Assembly: GCA_007378955.1 (NCBI GenBank)
Contig: VMGY01000006.1
Location: 1-35,599 of the forward strand
Source: Parcubacteria group bacterium Athens0714_12
Lineage (GTDB): Bacteria; Patescibacteriota; Patescibacteriia; UBA2591; VMGY01
DNA length: 35,599 nt
Reading direction: 5' to 3'
The notes under the pieces were generated by a model. It had not been told where the DNA came from and did no database searches. It saw only the letters and a list, made by a program, of their open reading frames with translations. Both the position numbers and the translations under genes were made by a program. Positions 16,163-22,985 of the stretch are shown piece after piece (the stretch's first letter is position 1; each line of letters begins with the position of its first letter).

Positions 16163-17638
16163 TTAATTTTGTTCGTGATGGCGCAATATTCGGCGATAAA
16201 GAAGAACGTATTTCTTTGCCGGAATTTCCCATGAATATGATTTTCTCATTCCCCTTCTGACTAATTTATTCCATACTTCCGGATATTTATAAGTTTCCAA
16301 GGCGCGGGTAATAGCGACTAAAAAATCTTTAGCGTCGTAAGTTTTAGCGACAAAACCATTGCCTTTATCTGTTTTAGGATTAAAGTCGGTAATCGTGTCG
16401 AATAACCCTCCTGTACCGTGAACAACGGGAACTGCTCCATACCTCAAGCTAATTAATTGCCCCAAGCCGCAGGGCTCAAAACGGGAAGGCATTAAAAAAA
16501 TATCACAGCCGGCGTAAATTTTAGTCGCGTCTATGGTATTAAATTCCAAAAGCGCGGCGATTTTTTTTGAATGCCTCTGAGAAATTTTTCTAAAAAACTT
16601 TTCATACCTTTTTTCGCCCGCGCCAAGCAAAACAAGCTGGACATCCAAATGCAAAAGCTGGTCAATAATTTCAATAATCAAATCAAATCCTTTTTGTTCG
16701 GCAATTCGAGAAACCATTCCCATTAAAGGCACATGGGAATCTTCTTCCAACTTAAACCATTTCTGTAAATAAATTTTATTTTTATTTTTATTATCCAAAG
16801 AATCAACGCTGTACTTTTGGATCAAACCAGGGTCAGTCGCCGGATTAAATTCTTTCTGGTCTATGCCGTTTATCACGCCGAATAATTTATATTTTCTCGC
16901 CTGCAAACTTTTGCTTAGTCCTTGCCCGTTATTTTCTTCTAAAATTTCTCTAGCGTATTCTTCGGAAACAGTATTAATAATATCACTATGAATAATCGCT
17001 CGTTTGGTAAAATTTATTTTTTCAATTTTATCTTTTTCATTAAAAAAGGGTAGAGTGGCATGACCGCTGTCTCTTTCATTTTCAGGAAATTCCCACCAAT
17101 TGCTGCCTAATTGGAAAATAAGATTATGAATTGTAAAAATAGTTTTGGTATTTTTAAATAAAGAATCTTTTTTATGTCTTTCTTTTAAAAATTGCGGGAT
17201 TAAACCGGTATGCCAATCATGGCAATGAATAATATCCGGCTTAAAATTCAAATGCTCCAACAATTTAAAACAAGCTAAATCAAAAACTAAAAATTTTTGG
17301 TTTTCATATTTAGTTTTATAAATGCCATTGGCGCCGTTAGAAAAAAAATCTGGCGACTCAATAAAATAAACCGGAAAATTTAATAATTTTTTATTCAGCC
17401 AAAAATTTATTTTTATCTTCGTGGTTTTATCAATGGTTAATTTAATATTAGAAGCGATTTTTTCCAATTCAAATTCTTCTTTATCAATCGCGGCATAAAG
17501 CGGGGTGGCAGCGATCGCTTTATGGCCTAATTTAGTTAATGCTTTGGGCAAAGCGGAGGCAACATCAGCTAAACCGCCTGTTTTGGAAAAAGGCGAAATT
17601 TCAGAAGAAATAGAAACTATTTTAATTTGTTTTGGCAT
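16163..17638 (-). CDS. glgA: glycogen/starch synthase (GT5), copy 2
   Basis: A second GT5 synthase of 491 residues with the same architecture as copy 1: KTGGLADV near residue 19, CHDWHTGL, TIHNLIFQLG, MVSRIAEQKGFD, and SRFEPCGLGQLISLRYG. The two copies share most motifs but diverge clearly elsewhere, so they are old paralogues with possibly different acceptors or donors. It is the first gene of the glucan part of the minus-strand cluster. Its ATG (17636-17638) lies within the CATA target duplication of a MITE-like insertion, so its leader and promoter context have been remodelled. Confidence 0.95.
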   Translation of the reverse strand: MPKQIKIVSISSEISPFSKTGGLADVASALPKALTKLGHKAIAATPLYAAIDKEEFELEKIASNIKLTIDKTTKIKINFWLNKKLLNFPVYFIESPDFFSNGANGIYKTKYENQKFLVFDLACFKLLEHLNFKPDIIHCHDWHTGLIPQFLKERHKKDSLFKNTKTIFTIHNLIFQLGSNWWEFPENERDSGHATLPFFNEKDKIEKINFTKRAIIHSDIINTVSEEYAREILEENNGQGLSKSLQARKYKLFGVINGIDQKEFNPATDPGLIQKYSVDSLDNKNKNKIYLQKWFKLEEDSHVPLMGMVSRIAEQKGFDLIIEIIDQLLHLDVQLVLLGAGEKRYEKFFRKISQRHSKKIAALLEFNTIDATKIYAGCDIFLMPSRFEPCGLGQLISLRYGAVPVVHGTGGLFDTITDFNPKTDKGNGFVAKTYDAKDFLVAITRALETYKYPEVWNKLVRRGMRKSYSWEIPAKKYVLLYRRILRHHEQN

Positions 17639-17639
17639 A

Positions 17640-17742
17640 CCCGGTAGTACAACTTTGAGAATATTTAAATTCTAAAAGTTATAATTAATGATAAATAATT
17701 TATTATGCCGACAGCGCAAACTGTCAAAGTTGTACTACCGGG
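17640..17742. mobile_element. 103-bp MITE-like element with 19-bp terminal inverted repeats
   Basis: Perfect 19-bp inverted ends CCCGGTAGTACAACTTTGA (17640-17658 and 17724-17742) are flanked by a direct CATA repeat (17636-17639 and 17743-17746) that looks like a target-site duplication. An inner hairpin (GACAG...CTGTC) lies by the right end. The element separates ruvC from glgA copy 2, supplies the stop codon of ruvC and abuts the glgA start codon. It could equally act as a strong transcript hairpin. No coding capacity. Confidence 0.7.
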
Positions 17743-18220
17743 CATAATTATTTTTTATAATCCTGCTGGCGCAAATAGCAATCGCTAAAGCGTCGGCCGC
17801 GTCGTCAGGCTGGGGAATTTTATCTAAATTTAAAAATTTAGCCACCATTTTTTGCAACTGCCGTTTTGGCGCTTGGCCATAATTTGTTAATCCCTGCTTT
17901 ACTTGAAGCGGCGTGAACTCATACAAAGGAATATCCAACTGAATAACCGTTAATAAAATCACGCCTCTCGCTTCCGCTACTTTAATGGCTGTTTTGCTAT
18001 TCTTGGCAAAAAAAATATCTTCTACCGCGACAGCGGAAGGTTTGCAATTTTTAATAATTTTTTTTAATTCTTGATGAATTTTTTTTAATCTTTCTGAAAA
18101 ATCATTTTTAGCTTCGGTTTTTATACAGCCGTAATCTATTAATTTAATTCCATTTCTATCTTGCTCTATTATACCATAGCCAGTGGTGGCAATCCCAGGA
18201 TCAATGCCTAAAATAATCAT
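17735..18220 (-). CDS. ruvC: Holliday junction resolvase RuvC
   Basis: This endonuclease resolves Holliday junctions together with RuvAB. At 161 residues it has catalytic Asp7 (ILGIDPG), Glu67 (AVEDIFFAKN), and Asp140/Asp143 (PDDAADALAIA). The PLQVKQGLTNYGQAPKRQLQKMV block is family-typical. The last residues (about NYAR) and the TAG stop (17737-17735) lie in the MITE-like element, so the native C-terminal tail was replaced on insertion; the catalytic core is complete. It lies 9 nt downstream of the yebC-family gene, a common bacterial pairing. Confidence 0.96.
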   Translation of the reverse strand: MIILGIDPGIATTGYGIIEQDRNGIKLIDYGCIKTEAKNDFSERLKKIHQELKKIIKNCKPSAVAVEDIFFAKNSKTAIKVAEARGVILLTVIQLDIPLYEFTPLQVKQGLTNYGQAPKRQLQKMVAKFLNLDKIPQPDDAADALAIAICASRIIKNNYAR

Positions 18221-18229
18221 ATAATAATA

Positions 18230-18958
18230 TTACTCCGAATTCGTATAATAATCATTAATATCTTCCAATTCATCTAATTCATTGCAAAAATTTTCAATTT
18301 TTTCTTTTAATTTCAAATTGTCAACTTTTATTTTATTTTTCGCGTCCAATTCCACTTCGGCATAATCTAAATTAATGTTTTTATTTTCTAAATGCTCTCT
18401 TACTTTCTGCAAATCCTCAGGCTTGGTGCAAATAGTCAATTCTCCGCCTTCTTCTTGGATATCTTCAGCTCCCTTTTCTATTAAATCCAATTCAAATTGC
18501 TCCAAATCTTTTATTTTATCTTTATAATTAATAATTTTAATAATGCCTCTTTTTTCAAACATCCACGCCACAGAATTAGTTCCGCCTAAATTAACATTAT
18601 ATTTATGTAAAACCCTTCTTAAATCTCCTATTGTTCTATTTTTATTATCAGTTAAAGCATTAATAATGAAAACAATGCCCGCGGGCGCGAATGCCTCATA
18701 AATAATTTCTTCAATTATTTCGCCTTTTAATTCGCCGGTTCCCCGCTTAATCGCCCTTTCAATATTCTCTTTGGGCATATTAGATTTCTTCGCGTTTTCA
18801 ATGCACAATCTTAATTTAAAATTAGCTCCGGTATCTCCGCCCCCTTCTTTGGCGGCAATAGTTATTAAATGCCCTAATTTGGTAAAAATCATTCCTCTCT
18901 TATTGTCCGTTATTCCTTTTTGCCGTTTGATTTGTGACCACTTGGAATGTCCGCTCAT
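18230..18958 (-). CDS. yebC: YebC/PmpR family regulator (TACO1-like)
   Basis: A 242-residue protein starting with the invariant MSGHSKWSQIKRQKG. NMPKENIERAIKRGTGE and a three-domain layout follow, through EEGGELTICTKPEDL in the C-terminal part. The family was first described as transcriptional regulators; recent work links it to translation of proline-rich stretches. It is probably the first gene of the minus-strand unit with ruvC. The region between it and the divergent gene at 19098 is 139 bp and holds at least one clear promoter on the plus strand. Confidence 0.95.
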   Translation of the reverse strand: MSGHSKWSQIKRQKGITDNKRGMIFTKLGHLITIAAKEGGGDTGANFKLRLCIENAKKSNMPKENIERAIKRGTGELKGEIIEEIIYEAFAPAGIVFIINALTDNKNRTIGDLRRVLHKYNVNLGGTNSVAWMFEKRGIIKIINYKDKIKDLEQFELDLIEKGAEDIQEEGGELTICTKPEDLQKVREHLENKNINLDYAEVELDAKNKIKVDNLKLKEKIENFCNELDELEDINDYYTNSE

Positions 18959-19032
18959 AATCTTATTAACAAAAATATTCTATAAAATATTAATTAAATA
19001 TTAACAAATTCTCAACAAACTGGCAATAGCTT

Positions 19033-19061
19033 TTAAATTATTTTTTATGTTGTGGTATAAT
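19033..19061 (+). promoter_or_regulatory. extended -10 promoter for the sugar isomerase gene
   Basis: TGGTATAAT at 19053-19061 is a perfect extended -10 (TGn then TATAAT). The -35 position (TTAAAT, 19033-19038) is weak. It lies about 37 nt before the ATG at 19098. Confidence 0.6.
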
Positions 19062-19097
19062 AAATAATATAAATTTATTTTAATTATAAATATCATT

Positions 19098-20141
19098 ATG
19101 ATTACTATTTTAGATGAATCAAAAAAGATTAAAAAAATAGACTTCGACGAAATGGCGAAAAAATTAGAGGAAATGCCGAAAGAATATCAAAAAGCTTGGC
19201 AGGAATCGGAAAAAATAAAATTGCCGAAGGATTATCAAAATTTTCAGCAAATAATCGTTTGCGGTATGGGAGCTTCGGCCATAGGAGGAGATTTAGCTAA
19301 AAACTTTTCTAAAATGCCCATTTTTGTCAATCGCGACTATATTTTGCCTAAATTTGCCAATAAAAAATCATTAATTGTTTTAATTAGTTATTCAGGAAAC
19401 ACGGAAGAAACTTTAAATTGCTTAGAAGAAGCAAAAAAGAACAAAAATAAGGTGTTTATTATCACTTCCAATGGAAATTTGTTAAAAAACGCCCAAAAAC
19501 TCAAACTGCCTTTTTATAAAATAGAATATTCTTCAGTTCCAAGATTAGCCTTGCCTTACCTTTTTACGCCTTTATTAAAAATCTTAGAAAAGCTTAATTT
19601 TCTAAAAAATACGATTAATTTTGAAAAAGCTTTTAGTTCGCTTTCTTCATTTAACGATAAAAACAGCTTAAAAACTGCTGAAAAAAATAATTTTGCCAAA
19701 CAATTAAGCCAAAAAATCCATAATCGTCTTCCAATAATAATCTCATCCGGTGATTTAAAGGGGATAGCGAGAAGATGGAAAACGCAATTTAATGAAAATG
19801 CCAAAAATTGCAGTTTTTTTGATACTTTGCCGGAATTAAAGCACAATACCATAGAAGGCCTTATTTTTCCAAGGCAAATTAAAAATAATTTAATATTTCT
19901 GCTTATCCAAAGTAATTTTGACAATACCCAAATAAAAAATTCTTTTCCATTATTAAAAGAATTTCTAAAAAAAGAAAAATTGTCCTTTGAAGTTGTTAAT
20001 ATCCAAGAAAATGACTTATTTTCTCAAAATTTATCATTACTTTGCTTGGGGGATTGGTTAAGTTTCTATTTATCTATTTTAAATCAAATAAATCCGTCTC
20101 CTGTAAAAAAAATAGATTGGCTTAAAAACTTAAAACAATAA
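19098..20141 (+). CDS. bifunctional phosphoglucose/phosphomannose isomerase family protein
   Basis: A 347-residue SIS-domain isomerase that would interconvert glucose-6-P or mannose-6-P with fructose-6-P. The first SIS domain has IIVCGMGASAIGGDLAKN and LIVLISYSGNTEETLNC. The second has the PIIISSGDLKGIARRWKTQ strand, FNENAKNCSFFDTLPELKHN with the catalytic Glu/His region, and a C-terminal helix (LGDWLSFYLSILNQINP). The layout is that of archaeal and CPR PGI/PMI enzymes. It is divergent from the yebC-ruvC-glucan cluster, and supplies hexose phosphates relevant to it. Confidence 0.92.
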   Translation: MITILDESKKIKKIDFDEMAKKLEEMPKEYQKAWQESEKIKLPKDYQNFQQIIVCGMGASAIGGDLAKNFSKMPIFVNRDYILPKFANKKSLIVLISYSGNTEETLNCLEEAKKNKNKVFIITSNGNLLKNAQKLKLPFYKIEYSSVPRLALPYLFTPLLKILEKLNFLKNTINFEKAFSSLSSFNDKNSLKTAEKNNFAKQLSQKIHNRLPIIISSGDLKGIARRWKTQFNENAKNCSFFDTLPELKHNTIEGLIFPRQIKNNLIFLLIQSNFDNTQIKNSFPLLKEFLKKEKLSFEVVNIQENDLFSQNLSLLCLGDWLSFYLSILNQINPSPVKKIDWLKNLKQ

Positions 20142-20184
20142 AACCTGTTGAAAAGCTGTGCATAATTTATTTATTTTAAAATTT

Positions 20185-20318
20185 GTCTACATTAGTGTAG
20201 ACATTAATGTATAGTCTTGTCTGGACATGTCCAGAATAATCCAGACAAAAAAATTAATAATCAAAAAATGTGTAGTCCTGTCTTGACATGTCCAGACAGG
20301 ACTACACATTTTTTGATT
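20185..20318. repeat. cluster of palindromes and direct repeats
   Basis: Within 134 bp there are three palindromes: GTCTACA/TGTAGAC (20185-20202), TCTGGACATGTCCAGA (20220-20235), and one with 25-bp perfect arms (20259-20283 and 20294-20318). A roughly 24-bp unit (TAGTCyTGTCTkGACATGTC...) occurs twice in direct orientation, from 20213 and from 20273. The large hairpin ends in T-rich DNA and could terminate the isomerase transcript; the GGACATGTCC cores also look like dimeric protein-binding sites. Small frames across this region are not credible genes. Nothing else is seen up to about 20600. Confidence 0.65.
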
Positions 20319-20610
20319 AAAACAAATCAATCAATTAGCTCAAAAATTTTTAGAAATACTTACGATAAATCACTGCGCACTCCTTTGCATAGCATCGCAA
20401 CCTTGACAAAATTTTATCATATTTTTGTTTTAAAAAATTTTACTCCGTAGATTAAATTTATGTTATTTCCTCCATCCATTAACAAGCTCGGCGCATCCCG
20501 CCAAAAATAATAAAAAAATAATTTTTTTCGAGTTTACTAATAAACGATTTTTGGCTTAGATAAAGGCCAAAATCAATATTTTCTATTTTAAAAAATCATC
20601 AATATTTATC

Positions 20611-20645
20611 AAAAAAATAAAGAGTTTTTTGGCTCTTTATTTTAT
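20611..20645. terminator. AT-rich hairpin, possible terminator
   Basis: Arms AAATAAAGAG and CTCTTTATTT form 10 bp with a T-rich loop and A- and T-runs outside, so it could terminate in either direction. There is no adjacent gene end, so its role is unclear. Confidence 0.4.
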
Positions 20646-20707
20646 ATAAATAACATTTTTGCTTAAAATTTTTTGATTAAATTTTTAACTCTGTAAGATT
20701 AAAACCA

Positions 20708-21133
20708 TTGCCCTTATCTTGGCAAGTTACCTGTCTAAATTTTCCTATGCTTTGGCAGGATATTATATTGTTTCGCGAATTAACGCACGACTTCAAAGCA
20801 GGGAAGAATTGGCTCCAACCCTTGCGGACGTGGATTTTAGAGACGAAAAAAGCCAAAAAATTGGCTTCTTCCGAAAACTACGAGAAAATGAAGCGGTTTG
20901 TTCAAAAACACGGAACGAACCCCAAATTTTTGGACAAATCTATTTCCTTTTCTTTTTGCCCGCCGTGGGATTTTGTGGCTTTGCGCCTTGCGCAAAGCCC
21001 GAATGCCGAGCGGCGAAGCCGCGAGGCAATCCTTTCATCAAACGGCGAAAGTTGCGATTGGTGGACTATTCTTAAGATAGTTCGGACGCATTTCGCCGCC
21101 TGCGGCGACGAGAAACCCCCCGCGAAATTCTGA
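20708..21133 (+). pseudogene. decayed 3' remnant of a serine recombinase
   Basis: The frame encodes a recognisable recombinase C-terminus (WLQPLRTWILETKKAKKLAS, then ENYEKMKRFVQKHGTNPKFL). It matches the WLEPAREFVL...ENKEEMTTFLKTIGSNHVL region of the genes at 456 and 22986. No catalytic domain or zinc ribbon is present upstream. After the recombinase part comes the conserved GC hairpin (about 21007-21025), a TGGTGGAC junction, and a trailing sequence also present inverted at about 245-320. This is a 5'-deleted element that apparently had inserted at a non-tRNA site. Confidence 0.75.
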
Positions 21134-21214
21134 AAAGGCGGCGGAGCCGCATCGATGACAATCTTCCCGATTTCATCAAAATCTTTAATTTTGTTTGAAT
21201 GAAAATTAAAAAAT

Positions 21215-21248
21215 AAAAAAGGTTGTTATTTTTAATAACAACCTTTTT
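21215..21248. terminator. bidirectional rho-independent terminator
   Basis: A 10-bp perfect stem GGTTGTTATT/AATAACAACC with a 3-nt loop and T-runs on both strands. It lies downstream of the minus-strand 96-aa gene and of the plus-strand recombinase remnant. Confidence 0.85.
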
Positions 21249-21369
21249 GATGCATCATAACTCTTGACTATGATCTGTCCCAGTTATTCCATGCTCCATA
21301 GTCAGACCACCGTTGGTAGTCCTTCTTTGACTTTATTTGATTTAGGAGGAATGTTAAAATTTTCCATCT
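21249..21369 (-). other. intergenic stretch with a protein-like minus-strand frame
   Basis: Between the 96-aa gene and its terminator, an in-frame minus-strand reading after the stop gives ILTFLLNQIKSKKDYQRW and then SDYGAWNNWDRS before a TAG. A second frame starts MENFNIPPKSNKVKEG just after the stop; a single-base shift would join the two. This may be a very small frameshifted gene or a worn C-terminal extension. Evidence is thin. Confidence 0.2.
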
Positions 21370-21660
21370 TTATTTAGGAAAATGTATATATACATCATCC
21401 ATTGTAAGCCAAAAAGGATCTTCAGAATAAATGTTAAATGGTATCTCCTTTAAAGCTCGAGAGTTGATTAATTCGGGCATAAAAGGGAAGTTGTAAAAAC
21501 GCCAAACATCTTCATACCATTGTCCATTTTGAGAATAATACTTTTTTCTTAAAAACCCCTTCCCTCTTATAAATGGTTTTCCACCATTCAGAAAGGGAAT
21601 TATTTCGTAATCTTCCCCCTCAATACAACCATCTTCATCTTTCCAGTAACCTGATGCCAT
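21370..21660 (-). CDS. small hypothetical protein, aromatic-rich
   Basis: I do not recognise a family for this 96-residue protein. It is rich in Trp, Tyr and Phe and acidic residues (starts MASGYWKDEDG, ends DDVYIHFPK), has no signal peptide or transmembrane segment, and no Cys motif beyond a single Cys. It is almost certainly expressed: a strong Shine-Dalgarno (GGAGG, 6 nt before ATG) and a near-consensus promoter at 21749-21777 precede it, and a good terminator follows at 21215-21248. It is isolated between a recombinase remnant and an IS element, so it is probably accessory cargo. Confidence 0.75.
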   Translation of the reverse strand: MASGYWKDEDGCIEGEDYEIIPFLNGGKPFIRGKGFLRKKYYSQNGQWYEDVWRFYNFPFMPELINSRALKEIPFNIYSEDPFWLTMDDVYIHFPK

Positions 21661-21748
21661 ATTACACCTCCTTCATTTTTATTTTTATTATTAAGGTACG
21701 AAAATCACACCCATTTCAACTAAAAACATTATTTCTATATCTCAAAAG

Positions 21749-21777
21749 AGTATATTATATCACAACATAAATGTCAA
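21749..21777 (-). promoter_or_regulatory. near-consensus sigma70 promoter
   Basis: Minus strand: TTGACA (21777-21772), a 17-bp spacer and TATACT (21754-21749), about 90 nt upstream of the 96-aa gene. The -35 box includes the TGA stop of the IS481 transposase frame. Confidence 0.7.
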
Positions 21778-22823
21778 GAGTTTGTACTCGTCCAGCACAT
21801 TTGAGACTCTGCGGCGGGTAATTTATTCATAATATATCGCAAAGGAGAAATAAGTCCAATCGACCAGTGTGGCCTCCTCGTGTTGTACCATAGGAGCCAA
21901 TCCATAAGTTTTTTGTTGAATGCCCCAATATCATAAGCGAGCAAATGCCTGTTTCTTGAAATGAACGCTTCTGAAAGAGTGCGGTTGAAACGCTCAATTT
22001 CACTTTGCATTTTTGGCGTTCGGGGATAGGCATGAAAATGAACAATATTTTCTTGGTTGCAATATATTTCAAAATGATCGGCGAATTCGCTTCCATTATC
22101 CGTTTGCACGTAAGCCAAAGAAAGAGGGGCGACTCCTTTGAAGGCATTCATAAAATCAACGGCTGTTTTTGAAGAATGCGAAGCATACGCATAAGCAAAT
22201 GCGAATTCGCTTTCACAATCAATACCGGTCAGGATATAGCGTTTGATGCCATTGGTGAATCTGATAATGGTATCGGCTTTGGCAAGTTGCCCCCGGTGTC
22301 CCACGCTGCGTAATTTCTTTTTATATTGCTTGGGTTTTCTCTCTATGAGATTGCCTGTTTTTCCAGACAAAGAATATCTGACCGGCTGAGGCAGCTTGCC
22401 TTGCTTCTTCAAGTCAACGAGCATACGGCCGACCGTTGAGGATGAATAGACGCCAATCTGATCTTCTTTCAATAGGACTGCGAGTTTTTCTTTGCCTATC
22501 TTTTCATGGGAGCGTTCTTCAAAAATCAGATTCTTCACTTCTTCGGGGATGGCGCGCGTTCGCCTTGTTTTGGGCGCGGTACTTTTGGGGTTCAAGGCTT
22601 CCAGCTTGCCATTGCCCTGATTCAGGATTTTCTGCCATCGGAAGAGAGTGGCTCGGGATACTTTGAACGCCTCTTTGGTCGCCGCCTCTCCATATTTATT
22701 CCAGAATGTGAGGATGCGGACGCGTTCTTGCGCTTTTTGGGTAATCATATCCCGAAAGCGTAGCGCGTCATTATATACTCCCACAATACCCCAGATACCT
22801 TTTGTTATATTATATTGTTGCAT
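21774..22823 (-). CDS. IS481-like DDE transposase
   Basis: A 349-residue transposase with N-terminal helix-turn-helix (GEAATKEAFKVSRATLFRW and the KSTAPKTRRTRAI linker) and an rve-type catalytic core. The acidic triad is readable as LTGIDCESEF, VQTDNGSEF and MQSEIERFNRT; the WYNTRRPHWSIGLISP signature follows. It belongs to the IS481/IS3-related group. It appears intact. The last about six codons and the TGA stop extend past the putative left end of the IS (about 21793), so termination uses flanking DNA. Its GC content is much higher than that of the neighbouring 96-aa gene, consistent with recent arrival. Confidence 0.93.
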   Translation of the reverse strand: MQQYNITKGIWGIVGVYNDALRFRDMITQKAQERVRILTFWNKYGEAATKEAFKVSRATLFRWQKILNQGNGKLEALNPKSTAPKTRRTRAIPEEVKNLIFEERSHEKIGKEKLAVLLKEDQIGVYSSSTVGRMLVDLKKQGKLPQPVRYSLSGKTGNLIERKPKQYKKKLRSVGHRGQLAKADTIIRFTNGIKRYILTGIDCESEFAFAYAYASHSSKTAVDFMNAFKGVAPLSLAYVQTDNGSEFADHFEIYCNQENIVHFHAYPRTPKMQSEIERFNRTLSEAFISRNRHLLAYDIGAFNKKLMDWLLWYNTRRPHWSIGLISPLRYIMNKLPAAESQMCWTSTNS

Positions 22824-22860
22824 GACTTTTCGATGTGCCGAAAAGTCTCATATGTATCTG
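21793..22860 (-). mobile_element. IS481-type insertion sequence
   Basis: Imperfect terminal inverted repeats, with cores ACATTTGAGACT (left, near 21797-21808) and ACATATGAGACT when the right end (22844-22860) is complemented, flank the transposase. A further inverted pair (ACTTTTCG/CGAAAAGT) lies inside the right end. The right end stops about 9 bp short of the inverted repeat of element E2, whose outer tip is missing, so the IS probably inserted into or deleted the E2 end. No clear target duplication is visible. Confidence 0.8.
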
Positions 22861-22869
22861 AACTTATGC

Positions 22870-22950
22870 AGCTTTCCGCCTCGCCGCTTCGCGGCTCGGC
22901 GGCGAAATTGAACGGAGTTTTGAAAGAAAAAATCAATTTTTGGTTTTGTA
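22870..22950 (+). repeat. E2 left terminal inverted repeat (81 bp)
   Basis: Exact reverse complement of 24358-24438. It begins AGCTTTCCGCCTCGCCGC and lies immediately upstream of the recombinase leader. Confidence 0.9.
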
Positions 22951-22985
22951 GATAAAAGAAAATTTTTTATTCAATATACAAACCT

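Noticed and set aside
20185-20318. CRISPR array
   Set aside because: Only two related direct units, both palindromic, with no regular spacers and no cas genes in the window.
20217-20450. 77-codon frame after the sugar isomerase
   Set aside because: It runs through palindromes; the translated sequence has no protein character and there is no ribosome site.
21060-21100. Degenerate tRNA at the recombinase remnant junction
   Set aside because: It ends in a CCACCA-like sequence when read on the minus strand, but there is no T-arm or acceptor pairing.
21270-21345. tRNA-like or structured RNA near GACTATG...CATAGTC
   Set aside because: The pairing is short and no cloverleaf or T-loop can be formed.
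21340-21370. Short leader peptide (MLKFSIFI) after a GGAGG on the plus strand
   Set aside because: The spacing from GGAGG to ATG is only one base and nothing downstream would be regulated by it.
22436-22911. Plus-strand frames of 76-87 codons opposite the transposase
   Set aside because: Shadows of the IS481 transposase gene on the minus strand, which has clear catalytic motifs.
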